Shown: positions 26,059-34,449 of the stretch, piece by piece
How the letters are laid out: every line of letters starts with the position of its first letter
Numbering within the stretch: the stretch's first letter is position 1
DNA from: Thalassobius sp965218685
GTDB lineage: Bacteria; Pseudomonadota; Alphaproteobacteria; Rhodobacterales; Rhodobacteraceae
Reading direction: 5' to 3'
DNA: 64,000 nt
Assembly (NCBI RefSeq): GCF_965218685.1
Contig: NZ_OZ244657.1
Location: 992,001-1,056,000, forward strand
Translations under genes and position numbers: made by a program
Notes under the pieces: generated by a model
What the model was told of the DNA's origin: nothing
The model's database searches: none
The model's input: the letters and a program-made list of their open reading frames with translations, nothing else

Positions 26059-26784
26059 TCAGGGATTTCCTGCGACCTGGTCATCCAAAACCAGTGTGAT
26101 CCGGTCACCAACAAACCAAGTGTGGCCGAACTCGACCGGTTGGCCATCCATATCCACGTTGATTCCTACCGTTCGCAGGATCGGGGCGCCCTCAGAGATA
26201 CCCAGCTGCAACGCCTGTGTGGCTGTCGCCGTTTTTGCCGTCAATCGGGTCGAGGCACGGGTGTAGTCGGACACGCCTGCGGCCCTCAGCGCCTTGGTTA
26301 CCGATTTGAAATGGGTCAGATGCCTGTCCAGATCGGGCAATCTTTCGGCCGGAAAAACCGAACGGAACAGCGCCACCGGTGTGTCATCCGACAGCGAAAG
26401 CCCTTCGTAAACATGCACCATCGCGCCTTGGGGCATTTGCAAGGCTGCGGCCTCGTCCTGATCGCTGGGACGGGTTTGCAGGGTCAGCACGCGCTTTGTG
26501 GGCATGCGGCCCGCCTCGGTCAGGTTCTGGTGAAAACGGACGCGTTTGCCGATGCGGTAATCCGTTGGTTCGGCCAATACGAACACGCCCGAGCCTCGTC
26601 GCGCATGGGTCAGCCCCTGATCCGAGAGATCCGACAAGGCGCGGCGCACCGTGTGGCGGTTGACGCCGAAACGCGCGGCCAGCTCGGCTTCGGTCGGGAG
26701 CTTGTCTCCAGGGCGATAGTGACCGGCGGCGATCTCGTCCGTCAGGGTCGTGGCGATGGCGCGCCAAACGGGGGTCTTGGGCAT
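26059..26784 (-). CDS. phnF: GntR/HutC-family regulator PhnF
   Basis: A 241-residue transcription factor. The N-terminal winged helix-turn-helix is GntR type (KLPTEAELAARFGVNRHTVRRAL, positions about 28-50). The C-terminal UTRA effector domain contains RHLTHFKSVTKALRAAG and ends HTWFVGDRITLVLD. PhnF proteins repress phosphonate genes until a ligand binds. It is transcribed away from phnG, with 104 bases between the starts, and an inverted repeat at 26843-26872 lies in that gap, ideally placed for repression of phnG and self-control. The minus-strand second phnM gene follows it. Confidence 0.92.
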   Translation of the reverse strand: MPKTPVWRAIATTLTDEIAAGHYRPGDKLPTEAELAARFGVNRHTVRRALSDLSDQGLTHARRGSGVFVLAEPTDYRIGKRVRFHQNLTEAGRMPTKRVLTLQTRPSDQDEAAALQMPQGAMVHVYEGLSLSDDTPVALFRSVFPAERLPDLDRHLTHFKSVTKALRAAGVSDYTRASTRLTAKTATATQALQLGISEGAPILRTVGINVDMDGQPVEFGHTWFVGDRITLVLDDQVAGNP

Positions 26785-26842
26785 ATCTTCACCAATATTT
26801 CACAATACCGGGCTTGCCGGGTTGGCGCGTCCCAGGGTAATA

Positions 26843-26872
26843 TTTGTCTAGTTGTATAGATTAGTAGACAAA
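26843..26872. promoter_or_regulatory. Probable PhnF operator between phnF and phnG
   Basis: TTTGTCTA (26843-26850) and TAGACAAA (26865-26872) are exact reverse complements with a 14-base AT-rich spacer that itself contains TTGTATAGA. A further TGTCTAGA half-site touches the phnG start (26882-26889). GTCTA/TATAGAC elements are typical of GntR-HutC regulators including PhnF. The regulator gene is adjacent, so PhnF binding here is the simplest reading. Confidence 0.6.
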
Positions 26873-26888
26873 TTAGCAAGGTGTCTAG

Positions 26889-27332
26889 ATGGACCCGAAT
26901 GAAAAGCGCAAAAACTGGATGGGCCTGCTGGCCAAGGCCGACCCCAAGCTGTTGGCCAGTCGCTTTACGGCCTTTGGCGCCGTGCCGGAATTCACATGGC
27001 TGCGCGCGCCCGAAGTCGGCGGCACTATGGTTCGCGGGCGAATGGGCGGCACTGGTGCCCCGTTCAATCTGGGCGAAATGACGGTTACGCGATGCTCGTT
27101 ACGGCTTGCCTCGGGGCAGGTTGGGCACGCTTATGTGCAAGGCCGCGACAAGACCAAGGCCACACAGGCTGCGATCGTTGATGCGTTGATGCAAAGCGAT
27201 CAGTCGGATGCCGTACAGGCCACTATTCTGGCCCCCCTGCAAAAGGCCCGAGATCTGGCCCGCGCCACCCAAGCCGCTAAGGCCGCAGCCACTAAGGTCG
27301 ATTTCTTTACCATGGTAAGAGGAGAGGACTGA
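26889..27332 (+). CDS. phnG: C-P lyase complex subunit PhnG
   Basis: A 147-residue PhnG, a small core subunit of the PhnGHIJ complex that attaches methylphosphonate to ATP and cleaves the C-P bond. Recognised by LRAPEVGGTMVRGRMGGTG, FNLGEMTVTRCSLRL and GHAYVQGRDKTKA in the middle of the protein. It opens the phnGHIJKLN operon, in which almost every junction overlaps. The ATG at 26889 sits on a TGTCTAGA motif and has AAGGTG upstream. The stop overlaps the phnH start as TGATG, implying coupled translation. Confidence 0.95.
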   Translation: MDPNEKRKNWMGLLAKADPKLLASRFTAFGAVPEFTWLRAPEVGGTMVRGRMGGTGAPFNLGEMTVTRCSLRLASGQVGHAYVQGRDKTKATQAAIVDALMQSDQSDAVQATILAPLQKARDLARATQAAKAAATKVDFFTMVRGED

Positions 27333-27901
27333 TGCAGGAAACCGCACTGTCCGGAGGCTTTGCCGAGGCCCCGCAACAATCCGCCAGCGCCTTTCGCGCC
27401 GCGATGAATGCAATGGCGCGGCCCGGTGCGATCGAGCAGGTTCAGGGCGCCATGCCTCCTGCGCCGATGTCCGTTGCTGCAGGCGTTCTGGCGCTGACGC
27501 TGCTGGACGGTGAAACGCCCGTCTATCTGGCCGGAGCACTGGATTGTCCAGACGTTCGCGACTGGATCACCTTTCATACGGGCGCCCCTTTTGCCGGGCG
27601 CGAGTTCTGTACTTTTGCCTTCGGCGCCTGGTCCGATCTGATGCCTCTTGCGGGGTATCCCATCGGCACATCTGAATACCCCGACCGCAGCGCCACTTTG
27701 ATCGTCGAGGTGCCAGATCTGACCACCCAGGGTGCCACCCTGCGTGGCCCCGGCATCAAGGACGTTGCGCATCTGTCAGTGCCAGAGGTACCCGCGCTGC
27801 AGGCTAACGCCCGCCAGTTCCCGCTGGGGCTGGATTTCTTCTTTACCTGCGATGATTTGCTGGCCGCCGTGCCGCGTAGCACCAAGTTGGAGACTGCCTG
27901 A
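27332..27901 (+). CDS. phnH: C-P lyase complex subunit PhnH
   Basis: A 189-residue PhnH. Family features are the N-terminal GGFAEAPQQSASAFRAAMNAMARPG, the LTLLDGETPVYL strand and the later FTFGAWSDL-like turn (CTFAFGAWSDLMPL). It is a structural subunit of the C-P lyase core complex with PhnG, PhnI and PhnJ in the cytoplasm. It overlaps phnG at its start and phnI at its end by TGATG junctions, which should fix subunit ratios. Length is normal for the family. No anomalies seen. Confidence 0.94.
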   Translation: MQETALSGGFAEAPQQSASAFRAAMNAMARPGAIEQVQGAMPPAPMSVAAGVLALTLLDGETPVYLAGALDCPDVRDWITFHTGAPFAGREFCTFAFGAWSDLMPLAGYPIGTSEYPDRSATLIVEVPDLTTQGATLRGPGIKDVAHLSVPEVPALQANARQFPLGLDFFFTCDDLLAAVPRSTKLETA

Positions 27902-28986
27902 TGTATGTTGCAGTAAAAGGGGGCGAAAAGGCGATCGACGCCGCCCACGCATGGCTGGCCGAGGAACGTCGCGGCGATCCCGCGGTTCCCGAGCTGTCAG
28001 TGGATCAAATCCGAGAGCAGATGACGCTGGCGGTGAATCGCGTGATGGCCGAGGGCTCGCTTTATGACCCTGATCTGGCGGCTTTGGCGATCAAGCAGGC
28101 GCGCGGTGACCTGATCGAGGCCGTGTTCCTGATCCGCGCCTATCGCACTACTCTGCCGCGTTTCGGGGCCTCGAATCCGGTCGATACGGAAAAGATGCTG
28201 TGCATGCGCCGGGTCAGCGCGACGTTCAAGGATGCTCCGGGTGGACAGGTGCTGGGGCCGACCTTTGATTACACGCACCGTTTGCTGGATTTCAAACTGG
28301 CCGCAGATGGCGAGGTGCCGCAGGCGCCCACGCGTGATGTCGAACCCACCGAAGTGCCGCATATTACCGAATTTCTGAACCAAGAGGGGCTGATCCAGAC
28401 CGAGGCCCCCAGCGATGATACGCCCCCTGATCTGACCCGTGAACCGCTGGAATTGCCCGCTGCCCGCGCCCTGCGCCTGCAATCGCTGACCCGCGGTGAC
28501 GAGGGCTTTGTGCTGGGCATGGCCTATTCCACCCAGCGCGGATATGCCCGCAACCATGCCTTCGTGGGCGAGCTGCGCATCGGAACCGTCGACGTGGAAA
28601 TGGATATCCCCGAGCTGGGCTTTGCCGTGGACATCGGCGAGATCGAGCTGACCGAATGCGAAACTGTGAACCAGTTCAAAGGCTCGAAAGTAGAACCACC
28701 ACAGTTCACTCGTGGTTATGGGCTGGTGTTTGGTCAGACCGAGCGCAAAGCGATCTCGATGGCATTGGTGGACCGGGCGCTGCGCTGGAAAGAACTGGGC
28801 GAGGACAACCAGGGTGCCCCCGCGCAAGACGAGGAATTCGTGCTGTACCATGCCGACAACATCCAGGCGACGGGATTTCTGGAGCATATCAAGCTGCCCC
28901 ACTACGTCGATTTCCAATCCGAGCTGGAATTGGTCCGCAAAATGCGCGCCGAGGCGATGGGCCAAGTGCAGGAGGCCGCCGAATGA
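27901..28986 (+). CDS. phnI: C-P lyase complex subunit PhnI
   Basis: A 361-residue PhnI, the nucleosidase subunit that, with PhnG, PhnH and PhnL, replaces adenine of ATP with the phosphonate to give ribose 1-methylphosphonate 5-triphosphate. The N-terminus MYVAVKGGEKAIDAAHAWLA and the segments GSLYDPDLAALAIKQARGD, RRVSATFKD and FTRGYGLVFGQTERKAISMAL identify it. The start overlaps the phnH stop (TGATG), and the stop overlaps phnJ (ATGA). Length is as expected. Confidence 0.95.
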   Translation: MYVAVKGGEKAIDAAHAWLAEERRGDPAVPELSVDQIREQMTLAVNRVMAEGSLYDPDLAALAIKQARGDLIEAVFLIRAYRTTLPRFGASNPVDTEKMLCMRRVSATFKDAPGGQVLGPTFDYTHRLLDFKLAADGEVPQAPTRDVEPTEVPHITEFLNQEGLIQTEAPSDDTPPDLTREPLELPAARALRLQSLTRGDEGFVLGMAYSTQRGYARNHAFVGELRIGTVDVEMDIPELGFAVDIGEIELTECETVNQFKGSKVEPPQFTRGYGLVFGQTERKAISMALVDRALRWKELGEDNQGAPAQDEEFVLYHADNIQATGFLEHIKLPHYVDFQSELELVRKMRAEAMGQVQEAAE

Positions 28987-29852
28987 CCGACTATAATTTT
29001 GCATACCTGGATGAGCAGACCAAGCGGATGATCCGCCGGGCCATCCTGAAGGGTCTGGCGATCCCCGGCTATCAGGTGCCCTTTGCCAGCCGCGAAATGC
29101 CCATGCCCTATGGTTGGGGTACGGGCGGTGTACAGGTCAGCGCGGCGGTGCTGACCCCGCAGGACACGATGAAGGTGATCGACCAGGGTGCAGACGACAC
29201 GACCAATGCAGTGTCCATCCGCAAATTCTTTGAGAAAACCGCGGGTGTGGTCACGACCGAGGAAACCACCAAGGCGGACGTGATTCAGACCCGCCACCGC
29301 ATCCCCGAGGAACCGCTGCGCGACGACCAGATCCTTGTCTATCAGGTGCCGATCCCCGAGCCTCTGCGTTTCCTTGAACCGCGCGAGACTGAAACCCGCA
29401 AGATGCATGCGCTTGAAGAATACGGGCTGATGCATGTGAAACTGTACGAGGATATCTCGCATAACGGGGCGATCTCGACCTCGTATGCCTATCCGGTTCG
29501 GGTCGAGGGGCGGTATGTGATGGACCCTTCCCCCATTCCGAAGTTTGACAACCCCAAGCTGGAAATGGCCGCCGTGCAGTTGTTTGGGGCCGGACGCGAG
29601 CAACGGATATACGCCCTGCCGCCTTACTGCGAGGTTGTCAGCCTGGATTTCGAGGACCACCCGTTCGAGGCCAGCAAAGCCGATCACGCATGTGATTTGT
29701 GCGCGTGCGAGACCTCGTATCTGGACGAGGTGATCGTGGATGACGCAGGCGGGCGGATGTTTGTCTGCTCGGACACTGATTTCTGTCGGTCGCGCCGTGC
29801 GGCGGGCCATATCGGCGCCCAGGGCGCCCCGTTCGAGGAGGCCGCCCAATGA
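28983..29852 (+). CDS. phnJ: C-P lyase radical SAM subunit PhnJ
   Basis: A 289-residue PhnJ, the iron-sulfur S-adenosylmethionine enzyme that breaks the C-P bond. The Cys pattern near the C-terminus is C-x2-C-x21-C-x5-C (about residues 239-271), matching the four conserved cysteines of PhnJ. The N-terminal part contains MIRRAILKGLAIPGYQVPF and MPMPYGWGTGG. The end, after the cysteines, is short and Ala-rich. The start overlaps phnI as ATGA and the stop overlaps phnK as ATGA. The enzyme releases a hydrocarbon and leaves a 1,2-cyclic ribose phosphate that needs a phosphodiesterase; no phnP is visible nearby. Confidence 0.96.
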   Translation: MTDYNFAYLDEQTKRMIRRAILKGLAIPGYQVPFASREMPMPYGWGTGGVQVSAAVLTPQDTMKVIDQGADDTTNAVSIRKFFEKTAGVVTTEETTKADVIQTRHRIPEEPLRDDQILVYQVPIPEPLRFLEPRETETRKMHALEEYGLMHVKLYEDISHNGAISTSYAYPVRVEGRYVMDPSPIPKFDNPKLEMAAVQLFGAGREQRIYALPPYCEVVSLDFEDHPFEASKADHACDLCACETSYLDEVIVDDAGGRMFVCSDTDFCRSRRAAGHIGAQGAPFEEAAQ

Positions 29853-30619
29853 CGCCCCTGTTGCAGGTGAACAACCTGTCGAAATTCTATGGCCAACGGA
29901 TTGGCTGTGCTGACGTGTCCTTTGATCTGTATCCCGGCGAAGTGATGGGGATCGTGGGCGAAAGCGGATCGGGAAAATCGACGCTGCTGAACTGTCTTGC
30001 CGGTCATCTGGAACCGGATGCCGGCGAGGTGCTTTTCCATACGCGAGCGGATGGAATGCGCGACACAGTAACGATGAGCGAGCCCGAGCGCCGAATGCTT
30101 GGCCGCACCGATTGGGCCTTTGTGCATCAGCACGCCCGCGACGGGCTGCGGATGGGTGTCAGTGCCGGCGGCAATGTCGGCGAGCGCTTGATGGCCGTGG
30201 GCGAACGGAACTACGGTGATATCCGCAGCAAAGCGATCGACTGGTTGGACCGCGTCGAAATCTCTGAGGATCGGGTGGATGACCGCCCCAGTGCCTTTTC
30301 CGGCGGGATGCAGCAGCGCCTGCAAATCGCGCGGAACCTGGTCACGGGGCCGAGGTTGGTTTTCATGGACGAGCCGACCGGTGGTCTGGATGTGTCGGTG
30401 CAGGCCCGTCTTCTGGACCTGCTGCGAAGCCTTGTGCGCCAGATGGGTCTTAGTGCCATCGTGGTCACCCACGATCTGGCCGTAGTGCGTTTGTTGGCGG
30501 ACCGATTGATGGTGATGAAGTCCGGTCATGTTGTGGAAAGTGGGCTGACTGATCAGGTGCTGGACGATCCGCAACATGGGTATACCCAGCTGCTGGTCAG
30601 CTCGGTTCTGCAGGTCTGA
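29849..30619 (+). CDS. phnK: C-P lyase accessory ATPase PhnK
   Basis: A 256-residue ABC-type ATPase without membrane partner. Walker A GESGSGKST, signature AFSGGMQQRLQIARNL, Walker B LVFMDEPTGGLDVS and the switch His in VVTHDLAVV are intact. PhnK binds the PhnGHIJ core complex; its turnover is coupled to C-P cleavage, not to transport. It is joined to phnJ by a four-base overlap and is followed after 12 bases by phnL, whose start has GAGGAGGCG upstream. It resembles dipeptide-transporter ATPases in sequence, but the operon position decides the call. Confidence 0.95.
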   Translation: MTPLLQVNNLSKFYGQRIGCADVSFDLYPGEVMGIVGESGSGKSTLLNCLAGHLEPDAGEVLFHTRADGMRDTVTMSEPERRMLGRTDWAFVHQHARDGLRMGVSAGGNVGERLMAVGERNYGDIRSKAIDWLDRVEISEDRVDDRPSAFSGGMQQRLQIARNLVTGPRLVFMDEPTGGLDVSVQARLLDLLRSLVRQMGLSAIVVTHDLAVVRLLADRLMVMKSGHVVESGLTDQVLDDPQHGYTQLLVSSVLQV

Positions 30620-30631
30620 GGAGGCGGCGAC

Positions 30632-31315
30632 ATGATTGAGATCGAAAATGTCTGCAAAGAATTCGTACTGCACAATCAGGGCGCTGCGGTTATCCCGGTG
30701 ATGAAGGACGCTTCGTTATCTGTTGCGCCGGGCGAATGTGTTGCGTTGATCGGGGCCTCGGGCGCGGGGAAATCCACGCTGATGCGGATGATCTATGGCA
30801 ACTACCTGGTGAACTCGGGCACGATACGGATCGGTGGGGTAGATGTGGCCAAGGCTGAGCCTCGCCAGATTCTGACCCTGCGCCGTGAAGTGTTGGGCTA
30901 TGTCAGCCAGTTCCTGCGGGTGGTGCCACGGGTGCCAACGGTGGATGTGGTGGCGGAACCGCTGCTAAGTGTCGGGGTGACCGAAGATGTTGCGCGGGCC
31001 CGTGCACGCGAGATGCTGGAGCGTCTGAATATCCCTCAGCGGTTGTGGTCCCTGTCGCCCACGACGTTCTCGGGCGGTGAACAGCAACGGGTGAACATCG
31101 CGCGTGGGTTTGCGCATGGGTTTCCGGCGCTGCTGCTGGATGAGCCGACCGCCAGCCTGGACGCCCGCAACCGTGACGTGGTTTTGACCCTGATCGAAGA
31201 GGCCAAGGCCCGCGGCGCAGCGATCGTGGGGATCTTCCACGACGAGGCCGCGCGCGAGCGTGTATGCGACCGTCAGATAGACGTGACCGGGTTTTCTCCG
31301 CAGGTTGCGGCATGA
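30632..31315 (+). CDS. phnL: C-P lyase accessory ATPase PhnL
   Basis: A 227-residue ABC-type ATPase needed for C-P lyase assembly or for the PhnI nucleosidase step. Walker A GASGAGKST, the family-specific RMIYGNYLVNSG after it, signature TFSGGEQQRVNIARGF, Walker B LLLDEPTASLD and FHDEAARERVCDR near the end. The gene is preceded by GAGGAGGCGAC, a very strong ribosome site, and its stop overlaps the phnN start as ATGA. Length is normal. Confidence 0.95.
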   Translation: MIEIENVCKEFVLHNQGAAVIPVMKDASLSVAPGECVALIGASGAGKSTLMRMIYGNYLVNSGTIRIGGVDVAKAEPRQILTLRREVLGYVSQFLRVVPRVPTVDVVAEPLLSVGVTEDVARARAREMLERLNIPQRLWSLSPTTFSGGEQQRVNIARGFAHGFPALLLDEPTASLDARNRDVVLTLIEEAKARGAAIVGIFHDEAARERVCDRQIDVTGFSPQVAA

Positions 31316-31857
31316 AGCAGGGGCGGTTCATCGCGGTTGTCGGTCCCTCGGGTGCGGGCAAGGACACGGTGATGGAGGCTGCATGTTCCCGTCACCCCGA
31401 CTTGCGCCGCGTGCGCCGGGTGATCACCCGCAGCGCCGAAGCGGTTGGCGAGGATGCCGAGGGCGTGACGCCTGAAGCTTTCGAAGAGATGGCCGAACTT
31501 GGCGCCTTTGTTCTGGATTGGCGCGCCCATGGACTGCGCTATGGCATTCCGGTCGGGGTTTTGGATCAGCTTGAGGCTGGGAATGACGTGCTGGCGAACC
31601 TTTCGCGCTCGGTGCTGCCGCAGCTTTCGCAGATTTTCCAGCGGTCCCGGATCGTGTTGATCACCGCCTCGCCTGACGTACTGGCGGGGCGTATCGCCGC
31701 GCGTGGGCGCGAAACGGCCGAGGATCAGGCCAAGCGCTTGAAACGTGCTGATTTCGCCTTGGCCGATGGCCTGAACCCTATCGTCATCCGCAACGAGGGC
31801 ACCCTGGATCAGGCGGTTGCTGCCTTCGAGGCGGCGCTGATACCGGAAAGCGCATAG
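31312..31857 (+). CDS. phnN: Ribose 1,5-bisphosphate phosphokinase PhnN
   Basis: A 181-residue kinase that phosphorylates ribose 1,5-bisphosphate to PRPP, returning the sugar from C-P lyase to nucleotide metabolism. It has the P-loop VGPSGAGKDT and the guanylate-kinase-like lid motif GRETAEDQAKRLKRA. I chose the start at the ATG at 31312, which overlaps the phnL stop as ATGA and begins directly before the P-loop strand; an in-frame codon 16 residues earlier is not needed. It is the last gene of the phnG operon on this strand, and its 3' end overlaps the convergent DUF1045 gene by 49 bases. Confidence 0.94.
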   Translation: MKQGRFIAVVGPSGAGKDTVMEAACSRHPDLRRVRRVITRSAEAVGEDAEGVTPEAFEEMAELGAFVLDWRAHGLRYGIPVGVLDQLEAGNDVLANLSRSVLPQLSQIFQRSRIVLITASPDVLAGRIAARGRETAEDQAKRLKRADFALADGLNPIVIRNEGTLDQAVAAFEAALIPESA

Positions 31858-32522
31858 CGGTGAATCAGATGGAACATACCTGCGTCATCCTCGCCAACCA
31901 GGCACAACGATCTGACCTGAAAGGGCTGCGGCAGAAGGGGCGCGATCAGCGATTCAATCTTGGCATGGGTTTGTTCCGCCTCGGCGCGGGGCATTTTGCC
32001 CGTCAGGGTGATGTGGAACCGGAACTCGTCCATCACATAGGGATATCCCCACTGGGCCAAAAGCTCCTCTTGCCGTGTGGACAGGTGGGCCTTGCGGCGG
32101 CGCTCCAGTTCGGCCGCATTCAACGGCGCGCGGAAATCATCAAGGTCACGCACCACAGTGCCGGCCAGCGTGTTCAGCGGGGTCGTGTCGCCCGCTACGG
32201 TCAGTGCCAGAAAACCGCCCAGCCGGGTCAGCTCCAACCCGTCCAGCGTGATTGGGACCAGCCGGTTGCACAATGCGCCAAGGCCGGTGGCCAGATCATC
32301 GACCGAACGGCCGGGCGCCAGCCGAAACGGAGGCTTCACCGTCCCGTGCAGACCATATTTGCGCGGGGTGTCGGTCAGCGCGGCAATATCCAGCCCTTCG
32401 ATCTTGGGATGGGGCGTGCGCGCGCCCGCAACCATATCCCAACCCAGCCAATTTGCGCCAAAATCCGCCAAAGGGCCGGGCTCGGGGGCGTAGTAGACAG
32501 CGAAACGTTTGTAATTGGTCAC
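31809..32522 (-). CDS. DUF1045 phosphonate-operon protein, 2H-phosphoesterase-like
   Basis: A 237-residue protein of the DUF1045 group that recurs in phosphonate operons. Two H-x-T-like motifs, KYGLHGTVK (about residues 55-63) and FRFHITLTG (about 165-173), place it in the 2H-phosphoesterase superfamily, whose members act on cyclic phosphates. Since no phnP is visible here, it is a good candidate for opening the 5-phosphoribosyl 1,2-cyclic phosphate made by PhnJ; this is inference. The start is GTG at 32522 (VTNYKRFAVYY), with GAGG upstream; a longer frame to 32585 would overlap the divergent phnM start. It converges on phnN with a 49-base overlap. Confidence 0.85.
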   Translation of the reverse strand: MTNYKRFAVYYAPEPGPLADFGANWLGWDMVAGARTPHPKIEGLDIAALTDTPRKYGLHGTVKPPFRLAPGRSVDDLATGLGALCNRLVPITLDGLELTRLGGFLALTVAGDTTPLNTLAGTVVRDLDDFRAPLNAAELERRRKAHLSTRQEELLAQWGYPYVMDEFRFHITLTGKMPRAEAEQTHAKIESLIAPLLPQPFQVRSLCLVGEDDAGMFHLIHRYALSGISAASKAATA

Positions 32523-32578
32523 GTGGTGGCCTCTGATCTTATCTGCAGGGCGGCATGAGGCCGTAAGGTAACACGAGC

Positions 32579-33721
32579 ATGACAAATCAACTGATCCTCG
32601 CCAATGCCAATCTGGTGCTGAGCAACGAAGTGGTCCGCGGGACCGTCACTGTAACCGATGGGGTTATCACCGGTCTTGACCAGGGCACGCATGTTCCCGC
32701 CGGTGCCGAGGACATGGAAGGCGACCTGCTGTGTCCCGGCCTGATCGAGCTGCATACGGATAACCTTGAGCGTCACATCCAGCCGCGCCCCAAGGTCGAC
32801 TGGCCTCATGCCGCGGCGATTGTTGCCCATGATGCTGAGCTGGCCAGTGTCGGTATCACCACGGTGTTTGATGCGATGCGCGTTGGCTCGATCCCTTCGG
32901 GGAAAGGGCGGTATCTGAAATACGCACGGTCCCTGTCGCGTGAACTGCTGGAGCTGCGCGAGGCCGGGGCGTTGAAAATCAGCCACTATCTGCATCTGCG
33001 CGCCGAGGTCTGCTCGGAAACGCTGGAAGAGGAAATGGCCGAGTTCGGCCCCGAGGATCGCGTGGGTATTGTCAGCCTGATGGATCACACACCGGGACAG
33101 CGGCAATTCCGCGACCTGTCCAAGCTGAAGGCCTATGTCATGGGCAAAAACAACATGACCGAAGATGACTTTGTCGATCACGTTGCCAACCTGCGGGACA
33201 TGCGCGCGCGAAACGGGGCCCGTCACGAGGCGCTGGCCGTGTCCGAGGCGCGCCGCTATGGCGCTGTGCTGGCCAGCCACGATGACACGACCGAAGAGCA
33301 TGTGAAAACCTCGGCCGAGTACGGCATTCATCTGGCCGAATTCCCCACTACGGTCGAGGCCGCGCGAGCCTGTCACGCTCATGGTATTGCCGTGATGATG
33401 GGGGCGCCGAACCTGATCCGCGGCGGGTCGCATTCAGGCAATGTCGCGGCGGGTGATTTGGCCGAACTGGATCTGCTGGACATTGTTTCTTCGGACTATG
33501 TGCCCGCGGCGCTTCTGTCCTCGGCGCTGCTGCTGGGGGATATGTGGGGTAATATGGCGCGCGGGATCGCAACCGTAACCAAGGCCCCAGCGGATGCGGC
33601 AGGTCTGAAAGATCGCGGGCGCATCGCGCTGGGCGAGCGTGCTGACATGATCCGCGTGACCCGGATCGGTGGGGCCCCGGTGGTGCGCGGCACTTGGGTC
33701 CAGGGTAAACGCGTCGCCTAA
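32579..33721 (+). CDS. phnM: Alpha-D-ribose 1-methylphosphonate 5-triphosphate diphosphatase PhnM
   Basis: A 380-residue amidohydrolase-fold PhnM, which removes diphosphate from the PhnI product to give the substrate of PhnJ. Metal-ligand motifs are ELHTDNLERH (about residues 57-66), DHTPGQRQF and ASHDDTTEEH, with the signature MGAPNLIRGGSHSGNV. This is the canonical copy; the second PhnM-like protein is at 24798. It is transcribed divergently from the DUF1045 gene with 56 bases between the starts, so it may have its own promoter, separate from the phnG operon. Start ATG 32579, with AAGGTAAC upstream. Confidence 0.95.
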   Translation: MTNQLILANANLVLSNEVVRGTVTVTDGVITGLDQGTHVPAGAEDMEGDLLCPGLIELHTDNLERHIQPRPKVDWPHAAAIVAHDAELASVGITTVFDAMRVGSIPSGKGRYLKYARSLSRELLELREAGALKISHYLHLRAEVCSETLEEEMAEFGPEDRVGIVSLMDHTPGQRQFRDLSKLKAYVMGKNNMTEDDFVDHVANLRDMRARNGARHEALAVSEARRYGAVLASHDDTTEEHVKTSAEYGIHLAEFPTTVEAARACHAHGIAVMMGAPNLIRGGSHSGNVAAGDLAELDLLDIVSSDYVPAALLSSALLLGDMWGNMARGIATVTKAPADAAGLKDRGRIALGERADMIRVTRIGGAPVVRGTWVQGKRVA

Positions 33722-33802
33722 TTCGTGCAGCATTTTAGCTGTTAAGAAGCTGGAAACCCGCCGCCTGCTAAGCCTGTTCCTGGGTGAGAAAGAGGTGGTG
33801 AG

Positions 33803-34093
33803 ATGAGCACGCATTCCAATGCGGCGCCAGTCATCATCAAACGGAAAAAAGTTGTCAGCGGCGACGGACACCACGGTGGGGCGTGGAAAGTTGCCATAGC
33901 ATTTCCTCTTGTCTTGGTCGCGTTTCGCGTCCGGTTGATCATCCCGCCCCCTTTGGACGGATCGAGGGTCATTCAGACCATACAGCCCCGTATGTTGTTG
34001 CTGTGCCATCCGACGTGGATGCGGGATCACCTTGGACGTTCAATGACTAAGAGAGTGCTAAGCCCCAAATTTGAATATTCTGAATTTTCATAA
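33803..34093 (+). pseudogene. motB: motB remnant: first about 31 codons of flagellar motor protein B, rest lost
   Basis: The frame opens with the hallmark N-terminus of alphaproteobacterial MotB: PVIIKRKKVV at residues 9-18 and GHHGGAWKVA at residues 22-31, where intact proteins continue YADFVTAMMAFF. Here the homology stops sharply after KVA (about base 33895), and what follows, to 34093, matches nothing I recognise in any frame. There is no transmembrane helix of the MotB kind and no peptidoglycan-binding domain. A good ribosome site (GAGGTGGTGAG) remains upstream. This looks like a deletion junction that removed most of motB and perhaps further flagellar genes before the FlgN-like gene. 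The 200 bases after the break hold nothing else that I can identify. Confidence 0.7.
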
Positions 34094-34101
34094 ACTGGCG
34101 A

Positions 34102-34449
34102 CTAGGCGCGTTTTTCGACCTTGCCGGCATGGGCTGTGGGAATTGCATTCCTGCGCCCCGAACTGTCATAGGTCTCAAGCGATTTACGCAGACGTTTCAG
34201 CGTGTCCAGCCGGTTCGAGACGCGCTGAATCCCTTCCATCGCGCTGGTCAGCAGGGTGTGATTCCGCGCCAGGCGATCATGCAATGCGCGCAGATCAACA
34301 GGATCATCCGCATCTTCCAAACAGTCCACCAGAGCCTGTTTGCGCTCCAGTAGCGCCGGCAGCTTTGACAGTTCGCCGCTTAGAAGACACTGTCGTTCCT
34401 CATCCAAAAGGCTGCGCAAATCGCGCAAGATGGCCTTATTGTCCTGCAT
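34102..34449 (-). CDS. FlgN-like flagellar chaperone, probable
   Basis: A 115-residue, highly charged, helical protein. The heptad-like pattern LRDLRSLLDEERQCLLSG, then LPALLERKQALVDCLED, resembles FlgN, the chaperone of the hook-junction proteins FlgK and FlgL. Similarity is by pattern, not by a sharp motif, so the call rests partly on its neighbours: the rod-binding FlgJ-like gene overlaps its start by 14 bases, and fliK and flgD follow on the other strand. It would act in the cytoplasm by holding late export substrates. It lies tail-to-tail with the motB remnant. Confidence 0.65.
   Translation of the reverse strand: MQDNKAILRDLRSLLDEERQCLLSGELSKLPALLERKQALVDCLEDADDPVDLRALHDRLARNHTLLTSAMEGIQRVSNRLDTLKRLRKSLETYDSSGRRNAIPTAHAGKVEKRA

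Noticed and set aside
33434..34030. Minus-strand frame over the end of phnM and the motB remnant
   Set aside because: Mostly antisense to phnM; no domain, no ribosome site.
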